Part shown: positions 40,925 through 53,967 of the stretch, one piece after another
Numbering within the stretch: the stretch's first letter is position 1
Layout of the letters: every line of letters starts with the position of its first letter
DNA from: Closterium sp. NIES-65
Lineage: Eukaryota; Streptophyta; Zygnematophyceae; Desmidiales; Closteriaceae
Direction of reading: 5' to 3'
DNA: 64,000 bases
Assembly: GCA_948144175.1 (NCBI GenBank)
Contig: CANXME010002307.1
Span: 2,191,001-2,255,000, forward strand
Notes under the pieces: generated by a model
Database searches by the model: none
What the model was told of the DNA's origin: nothing
Seen by the model: only the letters and a program-made list of their open reading frames with translations
Program-made: the position numbers and the translations under genes

Positions 40925-41573
40925 ATGGCTACCCCCAGTGTCCTTACCTTTAATGCTGAGGGTCGTGCTGTTAACTTTGAGGTCTGGGTCGATGACCTCC
41001 AGCTCTTCCTCCAGTGCGATAGGGCAGACGGACTCTCCCTGTTTGATCTCACCTCTGGTGCTTCTCCTGCCCCGCCTGCTACTGCTGACAGCACTGTTCG
41101 CTCACAGTGGGCCACACGCGATGCTGCTGCCCGTCTTGCTGTGCGTTGCCACTTACCGACCGCTGAGCGTGCGCACTTTAGTCAGTACAAGAGTGCTAAG
41201 ACCTTGTACGACGCTGTAGATGCACGCTACTCTTCCCCTGCCACTACTGCTCTTAGCCGCTTCATGCTGCCGTACCTCTTCCCTGACCTTGCTGCCTTTC
41301 CCACAGTCGCTGACCTCATTATGCACCTTCGCACTAGTGACACTCGCTACCGCGCTACGCTTCTTGTTGAGTTCTGTGCCAAGAACCCCCCCCCCCCCCC
41401 CTGTACATCACCCTCTACTACATAGTCACCCGGCTCCCTGACTCCCTTCGCTTAGTCCGGGACCACTTCCTCTCAGTTTGCCCCACCACACTCACCGTTG
41501 ACCTCCTCGAGAAGCGCCTCTTAGCAGTAGAGAAGAGCATAGTCGCTGTAGGAGCCTCTCGTGGTGACCCTCG
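40925..41573 (+). pseudogene. Element E gag, 5' part
   Basis: ATG at 40925 in the conserved MATPSVL context. The gag domain is open to about 41385, where a run of about 17 C residues (family members have 7-8) shifts the frame. The sequence continues recognisably as gag until element I interrupts it at 41574. Confidence 0.85.
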
Positions 41574-41704
41574 TGAGAAAAATGAAACGAGAATGAATGA
41601 ACTATGAATGAACTGAGTACAAGTACTAACCCTAATTGGGTTGTACCCCTTATGGGCTACCCCACTATGGCCTACACAATAAGCACAAGCTATATGTTCT
41701 GACA
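41574..41704 (-). repeat. 3' LTR of element I
   Basis: 131 bp; minus strand TGTCAGAACATATAG...TTTTTCTCA. Confidence 0.9.
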
Positions 41705-41917
41705 CACCCCCATAGGCAAAGTGGGGGAGAACAAGGGGTCACAAGACCAGTCAAGCAAAGCAAAGCAAAGCAAGCTCAGGGTGGATCACAAAGTCACCAC
41801 ACATTCCGAGCACAAGTTCAAGGCCACAAGGCCAGTTCACTTGCAGGAGTACATATATATATAAGGCTAGACAAGCAAGAGCAGGTATATATATATGTAA
41901 CAGTACAAGCAAGGTCA

Positions 41918-44900
41918 AGAGGTGAGCAAGTGAGGCAAGACAGGTACAAGACCCAGCTGGGTGCAGAAGCGCTGATGATCACAAGGCGCAAGTGCCTTGG
42001 TGAAGACATCAGCAGTATTGGCACGTACGCAAGCCGCAACTGACCACGCTGCTGTAGCTCACGAGCAAGGAAGTAGCAAAGAGCAATGTGCTTTGTTCTG
42101 TGCTTCAGTCTCTGCTCTTGACACAAGGCCAGCATGGCCTTGTTGTCTACGTACAGGACTGGAGGAGAACGAGGCGACTCTCCAAGGTCGGTCAGCAGGT
42201 AGGTGAGCCAGCGAAGCTCCTGTGCAGCCATGGCCCCGGCGTAGATCTCAGCCTCACAACTGGAGCCGAGAACAGAAGACGAGCGAGTAGCCCGCCACGA
42301 AACAGAGCCGGAACTAAGGCTGAAGGTGTAACACTATGACGACCGCTGCGTAGCTTGGTCGTCAACCCAAGAAGCGTCCGCGTGCCCAGTGAGGACTACT
42401 GGACACCCCCCTCCAAGCACTAGCCCCATGCCCAACGTACTTCACAAGTAGCGCAACACCCTCTTCGCTGCAGCCATGTGCTCTAGTCGGTGTCTCCCAG
42501 GAGCAACATAGCGTGCGAGAATGCTAAGAGGGTATGCAAGGTCAGGTCGTGTGCAGGTCATCAAGTACATGAGGCAGCCAACAAGCTCTGGATACGGGCC
42601 ACTCGACTCTACACACTCATCCAAAGGCAGAGCTGAGAGCGAGTGGCGAGTAGGCAGAGGAGTGGCCTGAGGCGAGGAGTACGTGAAGCCGAAGCGCTGA
42701 AGGACCTGCTGCACCATGTGTGACTGAGTCAGGGTAATGGTGCGGCGTGCTCTGTCCCGGGTGATCTGCAAGCCAAGGTAGCTGCGCAGTTCACCCAGGT
42801 CTGTGCACGTGTGTCTCTTCTGCAGCTCGGACTTCACGTAGGCGAGTCCAGCAGTGTCGGCTGTGGCAAAGACCAAGTCGTCGACGTACACGAGGATGTA
42901 GAACGGCGGCAGAGAGGTGTCGGTGCGTAGAAACAGCGACGAGTCAGCAGTAGAGGGAGCAAACCCAAGAGCCGCAAGTGTAGTCATCAGTGTGTCGTGC
43001 CACTCGCGCGGTGCCTGACGGAGACCGTAGACTGGATGTCGGAGGCTCCACTGGGTGCCAGGAGGGAAAGTCCCTGTGAAGCCAGGTGGGCGGCGCAGCC
43101 AGATCTCCTCGTGCAGGCTGCCCTGCAAGAAAGCTGTGCTGAAGTCGAGAGAGTGCAGCTCGTAGTCACGGTGAGCAGCAACGTGCAGCAGTACCCGAAG
43201 AGTGGTCATCTTCGGGGTGGGAGAGAAGGTCTGAAAGTAGTCAACTCCCTGCCGCTGACTGAAGCCACGAGCCACGTAACGCGCCTTGAAGACAGGCGGA
43301 GAACCCGGCGGCCCCTTCACCCTGAAGGTCCACATGCCACTGACGATGTTCGCCCCATGAGGGGGGACAGCGTCAACGTAGGTGCCTGTGGACTTCTAGG
43401 AAGCCATATCTGCATCCATAGCTGCCTGCCACTGAGAAGAGTAGGGAGCCTCTATCGCCTCCGCGTAAGAGCGCGGAGTCGGGATGTAAAGTGCATCCAG
43501 GTCTCCCTCAGGGGTAAGCAGGACGGACACGAGATGAGGTGAAGCAGCGTCCAAGCAGTGGAACTCCTCCTGCCTGTCCTTAAGGACGTCCGTGCCAAGG
43601 GCACACTCACCCCTGACGGACGGAGGACAGACGGACTGAGACTCAGCGACAAGACTAGCAGCGTAGTCTAGGCGACAGCGAGCAGCAAAGTCGACGAGCT
43701 CAGCAACTAGGGCAGACGCAGTAGTGGACTCGAAAGAAGGGTCAGTGACGACAGTAGCCAGGAGTCGCGTGACAGGAGGAATGGCAGCACGAAGAGAGTC
43801 AGACTTAGGGTCGGCAAGTGCAGGAAGAGAGGACTCAGGAGGAGAAGGCAAAGGGGCACGCAGAGGAGCAGTGGACGGACGCAGAGACATCCTGTGCGTG
43901 CCAGGGACAGGAGGAGGACGCTGACGCAAACCACGACCACTAGCGCGAGCAGCACGGACAAGCAACGCAGGGCGAGACGCAGGCTCACGACGCTTAGTAA
44001 GACCTCCAGTAGGACCAGTGTAGGGAGAAGGAGCAGGCAAAGGGGAGGTAGGCTGCAACTGTAACTGTGACGGGACTGGGTGTGGACACTCTAAAGAAGG
44101 AGGAGGACGAGTAGAAGGCGGAAGACCAAGAACCTTTTGCAGGAGTGGAACGAAGTACGGTCGAGGCTGCGCGGCGACGCCAGTCACAGCAGGTACAGCA
44201 CCAGTACCCCCAGCAGGAGCACCCGCTCCAGCTGCACCACCAGCAGCGGCAGAACCTCCAGCAGTACCAAGAGTACCCGCAGCAGGACCGCCAGCAGTAG
44301 TCTCAGCTCCAACACCCTCAGCAGCACCAGCTCCAGTCGAACCCGCAGGCCCAGCAGCTCCAGTACTCCCAGTATGAGCACGGCCAGGGTCCGCGACAGC
44401 AGCACCCTCAGTAGCCGAAGAACCTCCAGCACTAGCAGCACGCCTCCAACGTCGTGCAAACCACTCGCGCAGCTCCCGTGGAGAGAGTGGCTCCCGCACA
44501 GACGAAGCACCCGGAGAATCTCCAGTCTCAGCACCCCCAGGCTCAAAACACCCAGGCTCAGCACCCCCAGGCTCAGCACCCCAGGCTCAGCATCCCCAGG
44601 CGCAGCACCCCCAGACGCAGCACCCCCAGGCTCAGCACCCCTAGTCTCAGTACACCCAGGCTCTGCACCCCCAGGCTCAGCACCCCAAGTCGTAGCACCC
44701 CCAGGCTCAGCACCCCCAGGCTCAGCACCCCCAGAGTCAGCACCCCCCGGCTCAGCACCCTCAGCAGCACCAGAGTCACCAGTGACCTCGACAGGCTCGA
44801 CTGCGTCTACATGGGACACACCTGAAGGGGACGGACCCTGAGGGGGGAGGGGGTCTACCGGAGGGGGACCTGGTACAAGGAAGAGCGGCGGCGGGGGGAG

Positions 44901-47856
44901 GGACGGAGTGCGGTAGGGGAAGAGGCGGTAGTAGGGGACCGACTCGTCAAACGTGACGTCCTGGGAGGACAGAACACGGCGAGAGGTGGGGTGGTAGAGC
45001 TGCCACCCAGGCGCGTCAGGGGGGAACCCCAGGAAGACGCAATGAGCAGCACGAGGGGACAGCTTGTCCGCAGACAAGTTGCGGACAAACGCCCGAGTTC
45101 CCCAGACCCGGAACGCTGACGCATCGCCAACCTTCCCCGTCCACAGCAAGGCTGGGGAGGTCTCCGGCCTGGAGACCCTTGGGTGTAGGTTGATCTGATG
45201 CGCCGCGTACCTCACCGCAAACGGCCACAGAAAATGGGGAGCAGCCGCATGCATCATAGACGTACGAGCTACGTCCATGACCATGCCAATGCGGCGCTCA
45301 GCAATCCCATTTTTCTGCGGGGAGTCTGGAAGCGTTAAGGTCTGACGGATTCCTCGTGCGCGACAGTAGGCTCTCAGAAGGCCAGAAGAAAACTCTCCGC
45401 CTCAGTCCGAGTGCAGACGCAGAACAGGAAAGTCCGAGTCAAAGCTCTGCCTGAGCTGGAGACGAGCTGCGCAGATCCAGTCGATCAGCACCTCAGTGAC
45501 ATCACCCTTGCTGCGCAAGGGGAAGACTGCGGTGTAACGCGAGTATTCGTCAACAACGAGGAGGAAGTAGCGCTCGTGACCCGGTCCACGGACGCGGGCT
45601 GGGCCCCACACGTCCATGTGAAGCGTCTGCAACGGGGCCGCTGTCGGAGGAAACTGGGAGGAGTGAGGGGCAGCCCGCTGGCGCCCCTCGACACAGGGGA
45701 CACAGGTAGGGCCAGGGCCCTGAGGAAGGGGAGGAAGGGATCGGGGGAGACCAGGAACAAGAAGACGGGAGGCCATGCCTCTGAGCCGAAGTAGAGAGGG
45801 GTGACCAAGGCGGTGGTGCCAGAGGAGAGTCTCGTGAGACAGGAGACGACACGAATAGGGGGCAGACTCAGGACCAGACCTGGACACTGCAGCAAACACC
45901 TGACCCGACGCAGCTACCCTACCAGATGCAGCAACTGGAGGAGACGGAGTGGTCAGTGTGTACAGGCTCGACCCCGGCTGACGGGTAAACGTGGCCAGGT
46001 GTCGGCCTGTGCTAGCCTCTGTACAGTGCGTCACCCGCTGACGCGCAGGAGTGAACTGGTGTACTCCCCCATCCTGTAGGTCAGCACCACTCACCAGGTT
46101 CGTAGAGAACGAGGGGAGGTAGAGACCAGACAGGGTGCCCGAGGGAGCCGCCGGACATGGGAGGACAGTGGAGAAGTGAGACAGGACAGGACCCCCAGAG
46201 GGGTCAGCCAGAGACACCGCAACAGGCGGACTAAGCGGCGTGAGTGTGGTGCGGTCCCGAAAGAAGGAGCGAGAAGCCCTAGAGTCAAGGGTGAAGGTGA
46301 GGGAGGCCGAAGCCGACGCAGTACCTGAGAGCGCAGACTCACCAGTACCTGAGGGCGCAGACGCACTAGAGCAGCAGCGTCGCAAGCACCTAGGGCAGCA
46401 GCCTCACCATTACCTAGAGCAGCAGTCTCAATGCCCGGATCAGGCGGGAAACACCGGTAACAGTCACCCTCATCACTAATAGACACAGCATACATGGCAG
46501 AAAGGATAGCATCAACATCAAGATCATAGATGGCAACTTCCGCCCTAGACAGCTCGCCCCAGCGAGGGATCTCTGTGGCCTCCGGGAACTGGTGACGCCA
46601 CGCGTCATCAAGCGGCCAAAGCAGCGCTGGGTGGGGTGCGCACCCCCACACTGCTCACCCGCACGGTCGCCGGTGCGCAGGACGTAGGTGCACGCACCAA
46701 AACCCCCACCACGCTGGCGTGCAGTGTACCACTCTCGGAGCTGCTGAGGGGACAGGGTCTCACGATCGCGCTGCTGCTGCTGGCGCGGACCACCACCGGA
46801 GCCACTCCTCTGCGTAGACCCGCGACCAGCTCCACCGCCACCCCCGCCGCCTCCTCCGCCTCCGCCGCCTCCGCTACTACCGCCGCCTCCGCCGCCTCCT
46901 CCACCGCCACCACCTCCGCCACCTCCGCTCCCACCGCCACTGCCGCCGCCGCCTCCACCTCCACTGCCGCCACCGACACCTCTACCCCCACCTCCACTCC
47001 CACCACCACCCCCACTCCCCCCGCCGCCTCCACCTCCACCTCCACCGCCCCCGCTCGCTCCTTCAGCGCCCCTGCCCCCCTTGCCCTTGCTAGAGCGGCG
47101 TCTCCCGCTAGGGGTAGACGCCGCACCGACCGACTCAAGACCAAGGAGGTCGGCCGCAGCAGCAGAGGCAACGGAGGGCAGAAGGGGGGAGGGGGAACAC
47201 CCCTCAAAGACGGGGGTGCGCGGGTCACCACGAGAGGCCCCTACAGCGACTATGCTCTTCTCGGTCGCTAGGAGGGACTTCTCGAGGAGGTCAACAGTGA
47301 GAGTGGTGGGACAGACTGAGAGGAAGTGGTCCCTGACTACGCGAATGGAGTCAGGGAGGCGAGTGACTAAGTAGTAGAGAGTGATGTACATGGGGGTGGG
47401 GTTCTTCGCGCAGAAGTCAGCAGGAAGCGCAGCGCGGTAGCGAGTGTCACTAGTGCGGAGGTGCGTAATGAGGTCAGCTTCTGTGGGAAAGGCAGCAAGG
47501 TCAGGGAAGAGGTACGGTAGCATGAGGCGGCTCAGTGCAGCAGTGGTAGGGGAAGAGTAGTGCGCAACTACAGCGTCGTACAAGGTCTGAGCACTCTTGT
47601 ACTGGTGCGCGCGCTCAGTGGTAGGGAGGTGGCGACGCACAGCAAGACGTGCAGGAGCATCGCGAGTGGCCCACTGTGAGCGAACGGTGGCGTCGGCATC
47701 GGCAGCAGGGGCAGGGGAAGCATCAAAGGTGAGGTCAAAGAGGGAGAGACCGTCTGCCCTATCGTCCTGTAGGAAAAGCTGCAGGTCATCTACCCAGACG
47801 TCAAAGTCAATGGCCCGACCCTCAGCGTCAAAAGTGAGAACACTGGGGGTAGCCAT
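41918..47856 (-). pseudogene. Element I gag-pol
   Basis: ATG at 47856 (MATPSVLTFDAEGR). Gag, glycine tract (about 46830-47060) and Cys/His motif are present. Frameshifts occur near 46620 and 46385. The protease motif reads DSRAS instead of DSGAS (46278-46280). TGA stops the integrase at 45402. A frameshift lies in the linker repeats (about 44590). TAG lies at about 43396 (TGG to TAG) before RT. RT keeps YVDD (about 42880) but is cut by TGA at 42442, and RNase H is frameshifted near 42020. It is functionally dead although the element's LTRs are almost identical. Confidence 0.88.
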
Positions 47857-47929
47857 GACAGGAGTAGACTAGCAGCGCTAACTGTAGAGCAGGGGCAGTG
47901 CGGTGACAGAGGCGCGGCGCTCACTAGAC

Positions 47930-48720
47930 TGGGCGGTTCGGGCAGCTTGGGCGGCTCGGCAGCAACTGCAGCTCGGCGGCACCAGCGGCTCGGCTCCTCA
48001 GCTGCTCAGGCGGCTCGGGCGGCTCGGGCGGCTCGGGCGGCTCGGGCGGCGCGGGCGGCTCGGGCGGCTCGGGCGGCTCCGGCGGTGTAGCGGCGCGGGC
48101 GGCTCGGCTGCGGAGGCGTGCGGGCGGGGCTGTAGGTAGGGCGGCGGGGCTGGGCCGATGGTAAGGCGACGGGGCCGGGGCCAGGCCGTAGGTAGGGCGA
48201 CGGGGCCGGGGCCGGGTCGTAGGTAGGGCGACGGGGCCGGGGCCGGGCCGTAGGTAGGGCGACGGGGCCTGGGCCGTGCCGTAGGTATGGCGACGGGGCC
48301 GGGTCGAAGGTAGGGCGACGGGGCCGGTGCGGAGGTAGGGCTACGGGGCCGGGGCCGGGTCTTAGGTAGGGCGACGGGGCCGGGGCCGGGTCGTAGGTAG
48401 GGCGACGGGGCCGGGTCGACAGTAGGGCGACGGGGCCGGTGCGCAGGTAGGGCGACGGGGCCGGGGCCGGGTCGTAGGTAGGGCAACGGGGCCGGGTCGA
48501 CGGTAGGGCGACGGGGCCGGTGCGCAGGTAGGGCGACGGGGCCGGGGCCGGGCCGCAAGTAGAGCGACGAGGCCGGGGTCGCAAGGGGGGGGCGACAGGG
48601 CCGGGGTCGCAGGTAGGGCGACGGGGCCGGGGCGCAGGTAGGGCGACGGGGCGGGGGCGCAGGTAGGGCGACGGGGCCGAGGCGCAGGAAGGGCGACGGG
48701 GCCGGGGCGCGGGTAGGGAA
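47930..48720 (-). repeat. Leader minisatellite of element I
   Basis: On the plus strand, GGTAGGGCGACGGGGCCGGG units (48130-48720) and a GGCGGCTCGGGC array (47935-48090); on the sense strand these are the CGGCCCCGTCGCCC and GAGCCGCC modules seen in the other leaders. Confidence 0.78.
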
Positions 48721-48823
48721 GGGGAGCGCGACTCGGGGTGCGCGCGCTGCGGGCAGAAAAATAAATTATTTCGAGTTGGTGGGCCCTAGGCACAGCTCCC
48801 ACGAGGGAACCTGCTCGATACCA

Positions 48824-48954
48824 TGAGAAAATTGAAACGAGAATGAATGAACTATGAATGAACTGAGTACAAGTACTAACCCTAATTGGGTTGTACCCCT
48901 TATGGGCTACCCCACTATGGCCTACACAATAAGCACAAGCTATATGTTCTGACA
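48824..48954 (-). repeat. 5' LTR of element I
   Basis: 131 bp; one A/T difference from the other LTR, near its inner end. Confidence 0.9.
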
Positions 48955-48959
48955 CCTGG

Positions 48960-51900
48960 CACCCCCGTCTTTGAGGGGTGTTCCCCCTCCCCCCTCTTGC
49001 CCTCTGTTGCATCTGCTGCTGCGGCCAACCTCGTTGGCTTCGAGTCGGTCGGCGCTGCGTTTGCCCCTAGCGGGAGACGCCGCACCGACAAGGGCAAGGG
49101 GGGCAAGGGTGCTGGAGGGGCTGGCGGGGGCGGTGGAGGTATTGGAGGCGGCAGTGGAGGGGGTGGGGGTGGTGGTGGGAGTGGTGGCGGGGGTGGAGGT
49201 GTCGGTGGCAGCAGTGGAGGCGGAGGAGGCGGCGGCGGTGGCGGAGGGAGCGGAGGCGGCGGTGGTGGCGGAGGCGGTGGAGGTGGCGGAGGCGGCGGCG
49301 GCAGCGGTGGAGCTGGTCGCAGCTCTACGCAGATGAGTGGTTCCGGTGGTGGTCCGCGCTAGCAGCAGTAGCGCAGTCGTGAGACCCCGTCCCCCCAGCA
49401 GCTTCGTGAGTGGTACGCTGGGCGTCAACGAGGTGGGGGTACTGGTCCCTGCACCTACGTCCTCCGTACCGGCGACCGCGCTGGTGAGAAGTGCGGGGGC
49501 CCGCACTCCACCCAGCGCTGCTTCGGCTGCCTGACGGACGCGTGGCGTCACCAGTTCCCTGACGCCACTGAGATCCCTCGCTAGGGAGAGCTGTCTACGG
49601 CGGGGGTTGCTATCTTTGATCCTGATTATGATGCTATTCTTGCTGCCATGTATGCTGTGTCTACTAGTGATGAGGGTGACTGTTACCTGTGTGTTTCGCC
49701 TGACCCGGGCATTGAGGCTGCTACTCTAGGTGCTGGTGAGGCTGCTGCTCTAGGTGCTAGTGCGTCTGCTGCCCCAAGTGCTGGTGAGTCTGCTCTCTCA
49801 GGTACCACGTCGGCTCACGCCTTACACACCTTCACCCTTGACTCGGGTGCTTCTCGCTCCTTCTTTCGAGACCGCACCACGCTTACGCCGCTTAGTCGGC
49901 CGGTTGCGGTCTCCCTGGCGGACCCCTGTGGGGGTCCTGTCCTTGCTCGCTTCTCCACTGTCTTACCGTGTCCGGCAGCCCCCTCTGGCACCCTGTCAGG
50001 TCTCTACCTCCCCTCGTTCTCTACGAACTTGGTGAGTGGAGCTGATCTACAGGATAGGTGGGTTGACCAGTTCACTCCTGCGAGTCAGCGGGTGACCCAC
50101 TGTACGTGTGCTCGGACGGGCCGACACTTGGCCACGTTTACCCGTCGGCCGGGGTCGAACCTGTACACACTGACTATTGAGTCTCCTCCGGTTGCTGAGT
50201 CTGGTCAGGTAGCTACGTCGAGTCAGGTGTTTTCTGCAGCGTCCAGGTCTGGTCGTGAGTCTGCTCCCTGCTCGTGTCATCTCCTGTCCCACCAGACTCT
50301 CCTTTGGCACCACCGCCTTGGTCACCCCTCCCTGCCTCGTCTCCGAGGCATGGCCTCCCGTGTCCTTGTCTCTGGTCTCCCCCAGTCCCTCCCTCCCCTA
50401 CCTCTGGGGCCTGCCCCTACCTGCCTTCCCTGCGTCGAGGGGCGGCAGCGCGCCGCCCCTCACTCCTCCGAGTTTCCTCCGACAGAGGCTCCGCTGCAGA
50501 CTCTTCACATGGACGTGTGGGGCCCCGCCGGCGTCCGTGGCCAGGGTCACGAGCGTTACTTCATGTTGGTGGTTGACGACTATTCGCATTACACCACGGT
50601 ATTCCCCTTGCGCAGCAAGGGTGACGTCACTGAGGTGTTGATCGACTGGATCCGCGCAGCTCGTCTCCAACTCAGAGAGAGTTTCGGCTCGGACTTTCCT
50701 GTTCTGCGTCTGCACTCTGACAGAGGCGGGGAGTTTTCCTCTGCCCGGCCGGGAGCCTTCTGTCGTGCACAGGGCATCCGCCAGACCTTCACGCTTCCGG
50801 CCTCTCCACAGCAAAATGGGATTGCTAAGCGCCGCATTGGCATGGTCATGGACGTCGCTCGTACGTCCATGATCCATGCGGCTGCCCCCCATTTTCTGTG
50901 GCCGTTTGCGGTTCAGTACGCAGCGCATCAGCTCAACCTTCAGCCCTGTGTCTCCTTGCTAGAGACCTCCCCCACCTTGCGGTGGACGGGGAAGGTTGGC
51001 GATGCGTCTGCGTTTCGGGTCTGGGGATCTCGGGCGTTTGTCCGCGACTTGTCTGCGGACAAGCTGTCCCCCCGTGCTGTTCCCTGCGTCTTCCTTGGCT
51101 TCCCCCCTGACGCGCCTGGATGGCAGTGTTACCACCCCACCTCGCGCCGTGTTCTGTCCTCCCAGGACGTCACCTTTGACGATTCGGTGCCTTACTACCG
51201 TCTCTTCCCCTACCGCACTGCGCCCCTCCCTCCATCGCCACTTTTCCTTGCGCCAGGTCCTCCCCCGGTAGACCCCCTCCCCCCTCAGGGTACTGCTGGA
51301 GCTGCTGGCAGTACTGGAGCTGCCGGTCCTGCTGGAGTAGGTGCTGCTGGAGCTGCTAGAGCTCGAGCTGCTGGGGGTGTTGGCGCTGGTGCTTTTGAGG
51401 GTGCTGGAGTTGGCGCTGCTGGAGCTGGAGGTGCTGCTGGCGCTGGTGCTGCCGCTGGGGGTACTGGTGCTGTCCGTGCTTTTTCTGGAGGTGCTGCACG
51501 GCCGTGGCCATACTTCGTTCCGCTCCTTGAGCAGGTTCTTGGTCGCCCGCCTTCTACTGGTCGTGCTCCTCCCTTAGAGTGTCCACAGCCTGTCCAGTCG
51601 CAGTCACAGTTACAGCCCGCCTCCCCCCTACCTGCTCCTTCTCCCTACGCTGGTCCTACTGGAGGTCTTGCTGAGCGTCGTGAGCCTGCGTCTTGTCCTG
51701 CGTCGCCTGTTCATGCTGCTCGCACTAGTAGTCGTGCTCCGCGTCCGCGTCCTCCTGCAGACCCAGGCACACACCATATGGCACTACGTCCTTTCTCTGC
51801 TCCTCTGCGTGTCCCGTTGCCGTCTCCTCCAGAGTCCTCTCTTCCTGTTCTTGCTGACCCAGAGTCTGACTCTCTTCGTGCTGCCAGTCCTACTGTCACG

Positions 51901-53627
51901 CGTCTCCTGGCTACTGTTGTCACTCACCCTTCCTTTGAGTCCACTGCTACGCCGGCCCTAGCTGCTGAGCTTGTCGACTTTGCTGCTCGCTCTCGTCTGG
52001 ACTACACTACTAGTCTTGTTGCTGAGTCTGAGTCTTTCTGTCCTCTGTTCGTCGGGGGTGGGTGTGCTCTTAGCCCGGACGTCCTTGAGGACAGGCAGGA
52101 GGAGTTCCAGTGTTTTGCTGCTGCTTTGCCTCATCTCGTGTCCATGCTGATTGCCCCTGAGGGAGACCCAGATGCACCAGACATCCCGACTCCTCGATCG
52201 TACGCTGAGGCGATCGAGGGTCCCTACTCCTCTCAGTGGCAGGCAGCCATGGACGCAGAGATGGCTTCATGGAAGTCCACAGGCACCTACGTCGACGAGG
52301 TTCCCCCATCTGGGGCGAACATCGTCAGTGGCATGTGGATTTTTCAGGGCGAACATCGTCAGTGGCATCTCTTGACTTCAGCACAGCTTTCCTGCAGGGC
52401 AGCCTTCACGAGGAGATCTGGCTGCGCCGCCCACCTGGCTTCACTGGGTCGTTTCCTCCTGGTACCCAGTGGAGCCTCCGGCGGCTAGTCTACGGTCTCC
52501 GCCAGGCGCCCCGTGAGTGGCACGACACACTTAGGACTACACTTTCGGCTCTTGAGTTTGCTCCTTCTACAGCCGACCCGTCGCTGTTTCTGCGCACCGA
52601 CACCTTTTTGCCGCCGTTCTACATCCTCGTGTACGTCGACGACTTGGTCTTTGCCACAGCTGACGCTGCTGGACTTGCCCACGTGAAGTCCGAGCTGCAG
52701 AAGAGACACACGTGCACAGACCTGGGTGAACTGCGCAGCTACCTTGGCTTGCAGATCACCCGGGACAGAGCACAGCGCACCATTACCCTGACTCAGTCAC
52801 ACATGGTGCAGCAGGTCCTTCAGCGCTTCGACTTCACGTACTCCTCGCCTCAGGCCACTCCTCTGTCTACTCGCCATTCGCTCTCCGCTCTGCCTTCGGA
52901 TGAGTCCGTAGAGCCGAGTGGCCCGTACCTAGAGCTTGTTGGCTGCCTCATGTACCTAATGACCTGCACACGACCTGACCTTGCATACCCTCTTAGCATC
53001 TTGGCACGCTATGTTGCTCCTGGGAGACACCGACTAGAGCACATGGCTGCAGCGAAGAGGGTGTTGCGCTACTTGTGCAGTACGTTGGGCATGCCCTCAC
53101 AGGTGCTACTTGGGCTTGGAGGGCGACGTCGAGTGGTCCTCACAGGTCACGCAGACACTTCTTGGGCTGACGACCAGGCTACGCAGCGGTCGTCACATGG
53201 TTACACCTTCAGCCTTGGTTCCGGCTCTATTTCGTGGCGGTTTACCCGCTCGTCTTCTGTTCTCGGCTCCAGCTGTGAGGCCGAGATCTACGCGGGGGCC
53301 ATGGCTGCACATGAGCTACGCTGGCTCACCTACTTGCTGACTGACCTAGGAGAGCCGCCTCGTTCTCCTCCAGTTCTGTACGTAGACAACAAGGCCATGC
53401 TGGCCTTGTGTCGGGAGCACAGACTGGAGCATAGAACGAAGCATATTGCTCTTCGCTACTTCCTTGCTCGTGAGCTGCAGCAGCGTGGTCAGCTGCGCCT
53501 TGCTTATGTGGCCTCTGAGGCCAACACTGCTGATATCTTTACCAAGGCACTTCAGCCTGGTGATCATCAGCGCTTCTGTACAATGCTAGGTCTTGTGCCT
53601 ACTTGGCCTCACTTGCTCATTTCTTGA
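48960..53627 (+). pseudogene. Element E gag (3' part) and pol
   Basis: Resumes the gag sequence after element I (glycine tract 49115-49320; Cys/His motif about 49450-49520). TAG stops at 49360, 49369 and 49582, then open from 49648 through protease (DSGAS) and integrase. In integrase the catalytic glutamate motif NGIAER reads NGIAKR (about 50825), so it should be inactive. The GGAEPGG repeats of the integrase-RT linker are missing. At 52335-52370 about 170 bp of RT are deleted and the junction carries a 21-bp duplicated filler. The rest, with YVDD and RNase H, is open to 53627. Confidence 0.88.
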
Positions 53628-53824
53628 CCTTGCTTGTACTGTGATCTTTCTATACCTGCACTTGCGTGTTTACCTTCGTATATGATCTTGCATGTGAACT
53701 GGCCTTGTGGCCTTGCTCTTGTGCTCGGACTGTGTGGTGACGTTGTGATCCACCCTGAGCTTGCTTTGCTTTGCTTGACTGGTTTTGTGACCTCTTGTTC
53801 TCCCCCACTTTGCCTATGGGGGTG

Positions 53825-53949
53825 TGTCAAACTTATATGCTATAGTCTGTGTAGGCTGTAGTGGGGTAGACTATATGGGGTACAACATTTCTAGGTTTTC
53901 CTACTTGTACCCACCTCTTTCCTAGTTCATTCATTCCTCATTCTTCACA
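53825..53949 (+). repeat. 3' LTR of element E
   Basis: 125 bp, three differences from the 5' LTR. Preceded by the polypurine tract ATGGGGGTG. Confidence 0.9.
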
Positions 53950-53967
53950 CTTGCCCCCTCCTTGGCC

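Larger units (their letters stand above)
41574..48954 (-). mobile_element. Ty1/copia element I, minus strand, inside element E
   Basis: 131-bp LTRs (41574-41704, 48824-48954) differ at one base. Flanks CCTCG (41569-41573) and CCTGG (48955-48959) are a 5-bp duplication with one mismatch. PBS (minus: TGGTATCGAGCAGG) lies left of 48824, and the polypurine tract lies right of 41704. LTR family as element J. Despite near-identical LTRs, the coding region is broken. Confidence 0.92.
38199..53949 (+). mobile_element. Ty1/copia element E, decayed, containing C2 and I
   Basis: 125-bp LTRs (38199-38323, 53825-53949) differ at 3 positions and are flanked by a perfect CTTGC duplication (38194-38198, 53950-53954). 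PBS TGGTATAGAGCAGGTTCCC starts at 38324. E inserted in the 3' non-coding part of gypsy F. C2 then inserted in its leader and I in its gag. Removing both leaves a copia element of about 6.8 kb. Confidence 0.92.
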
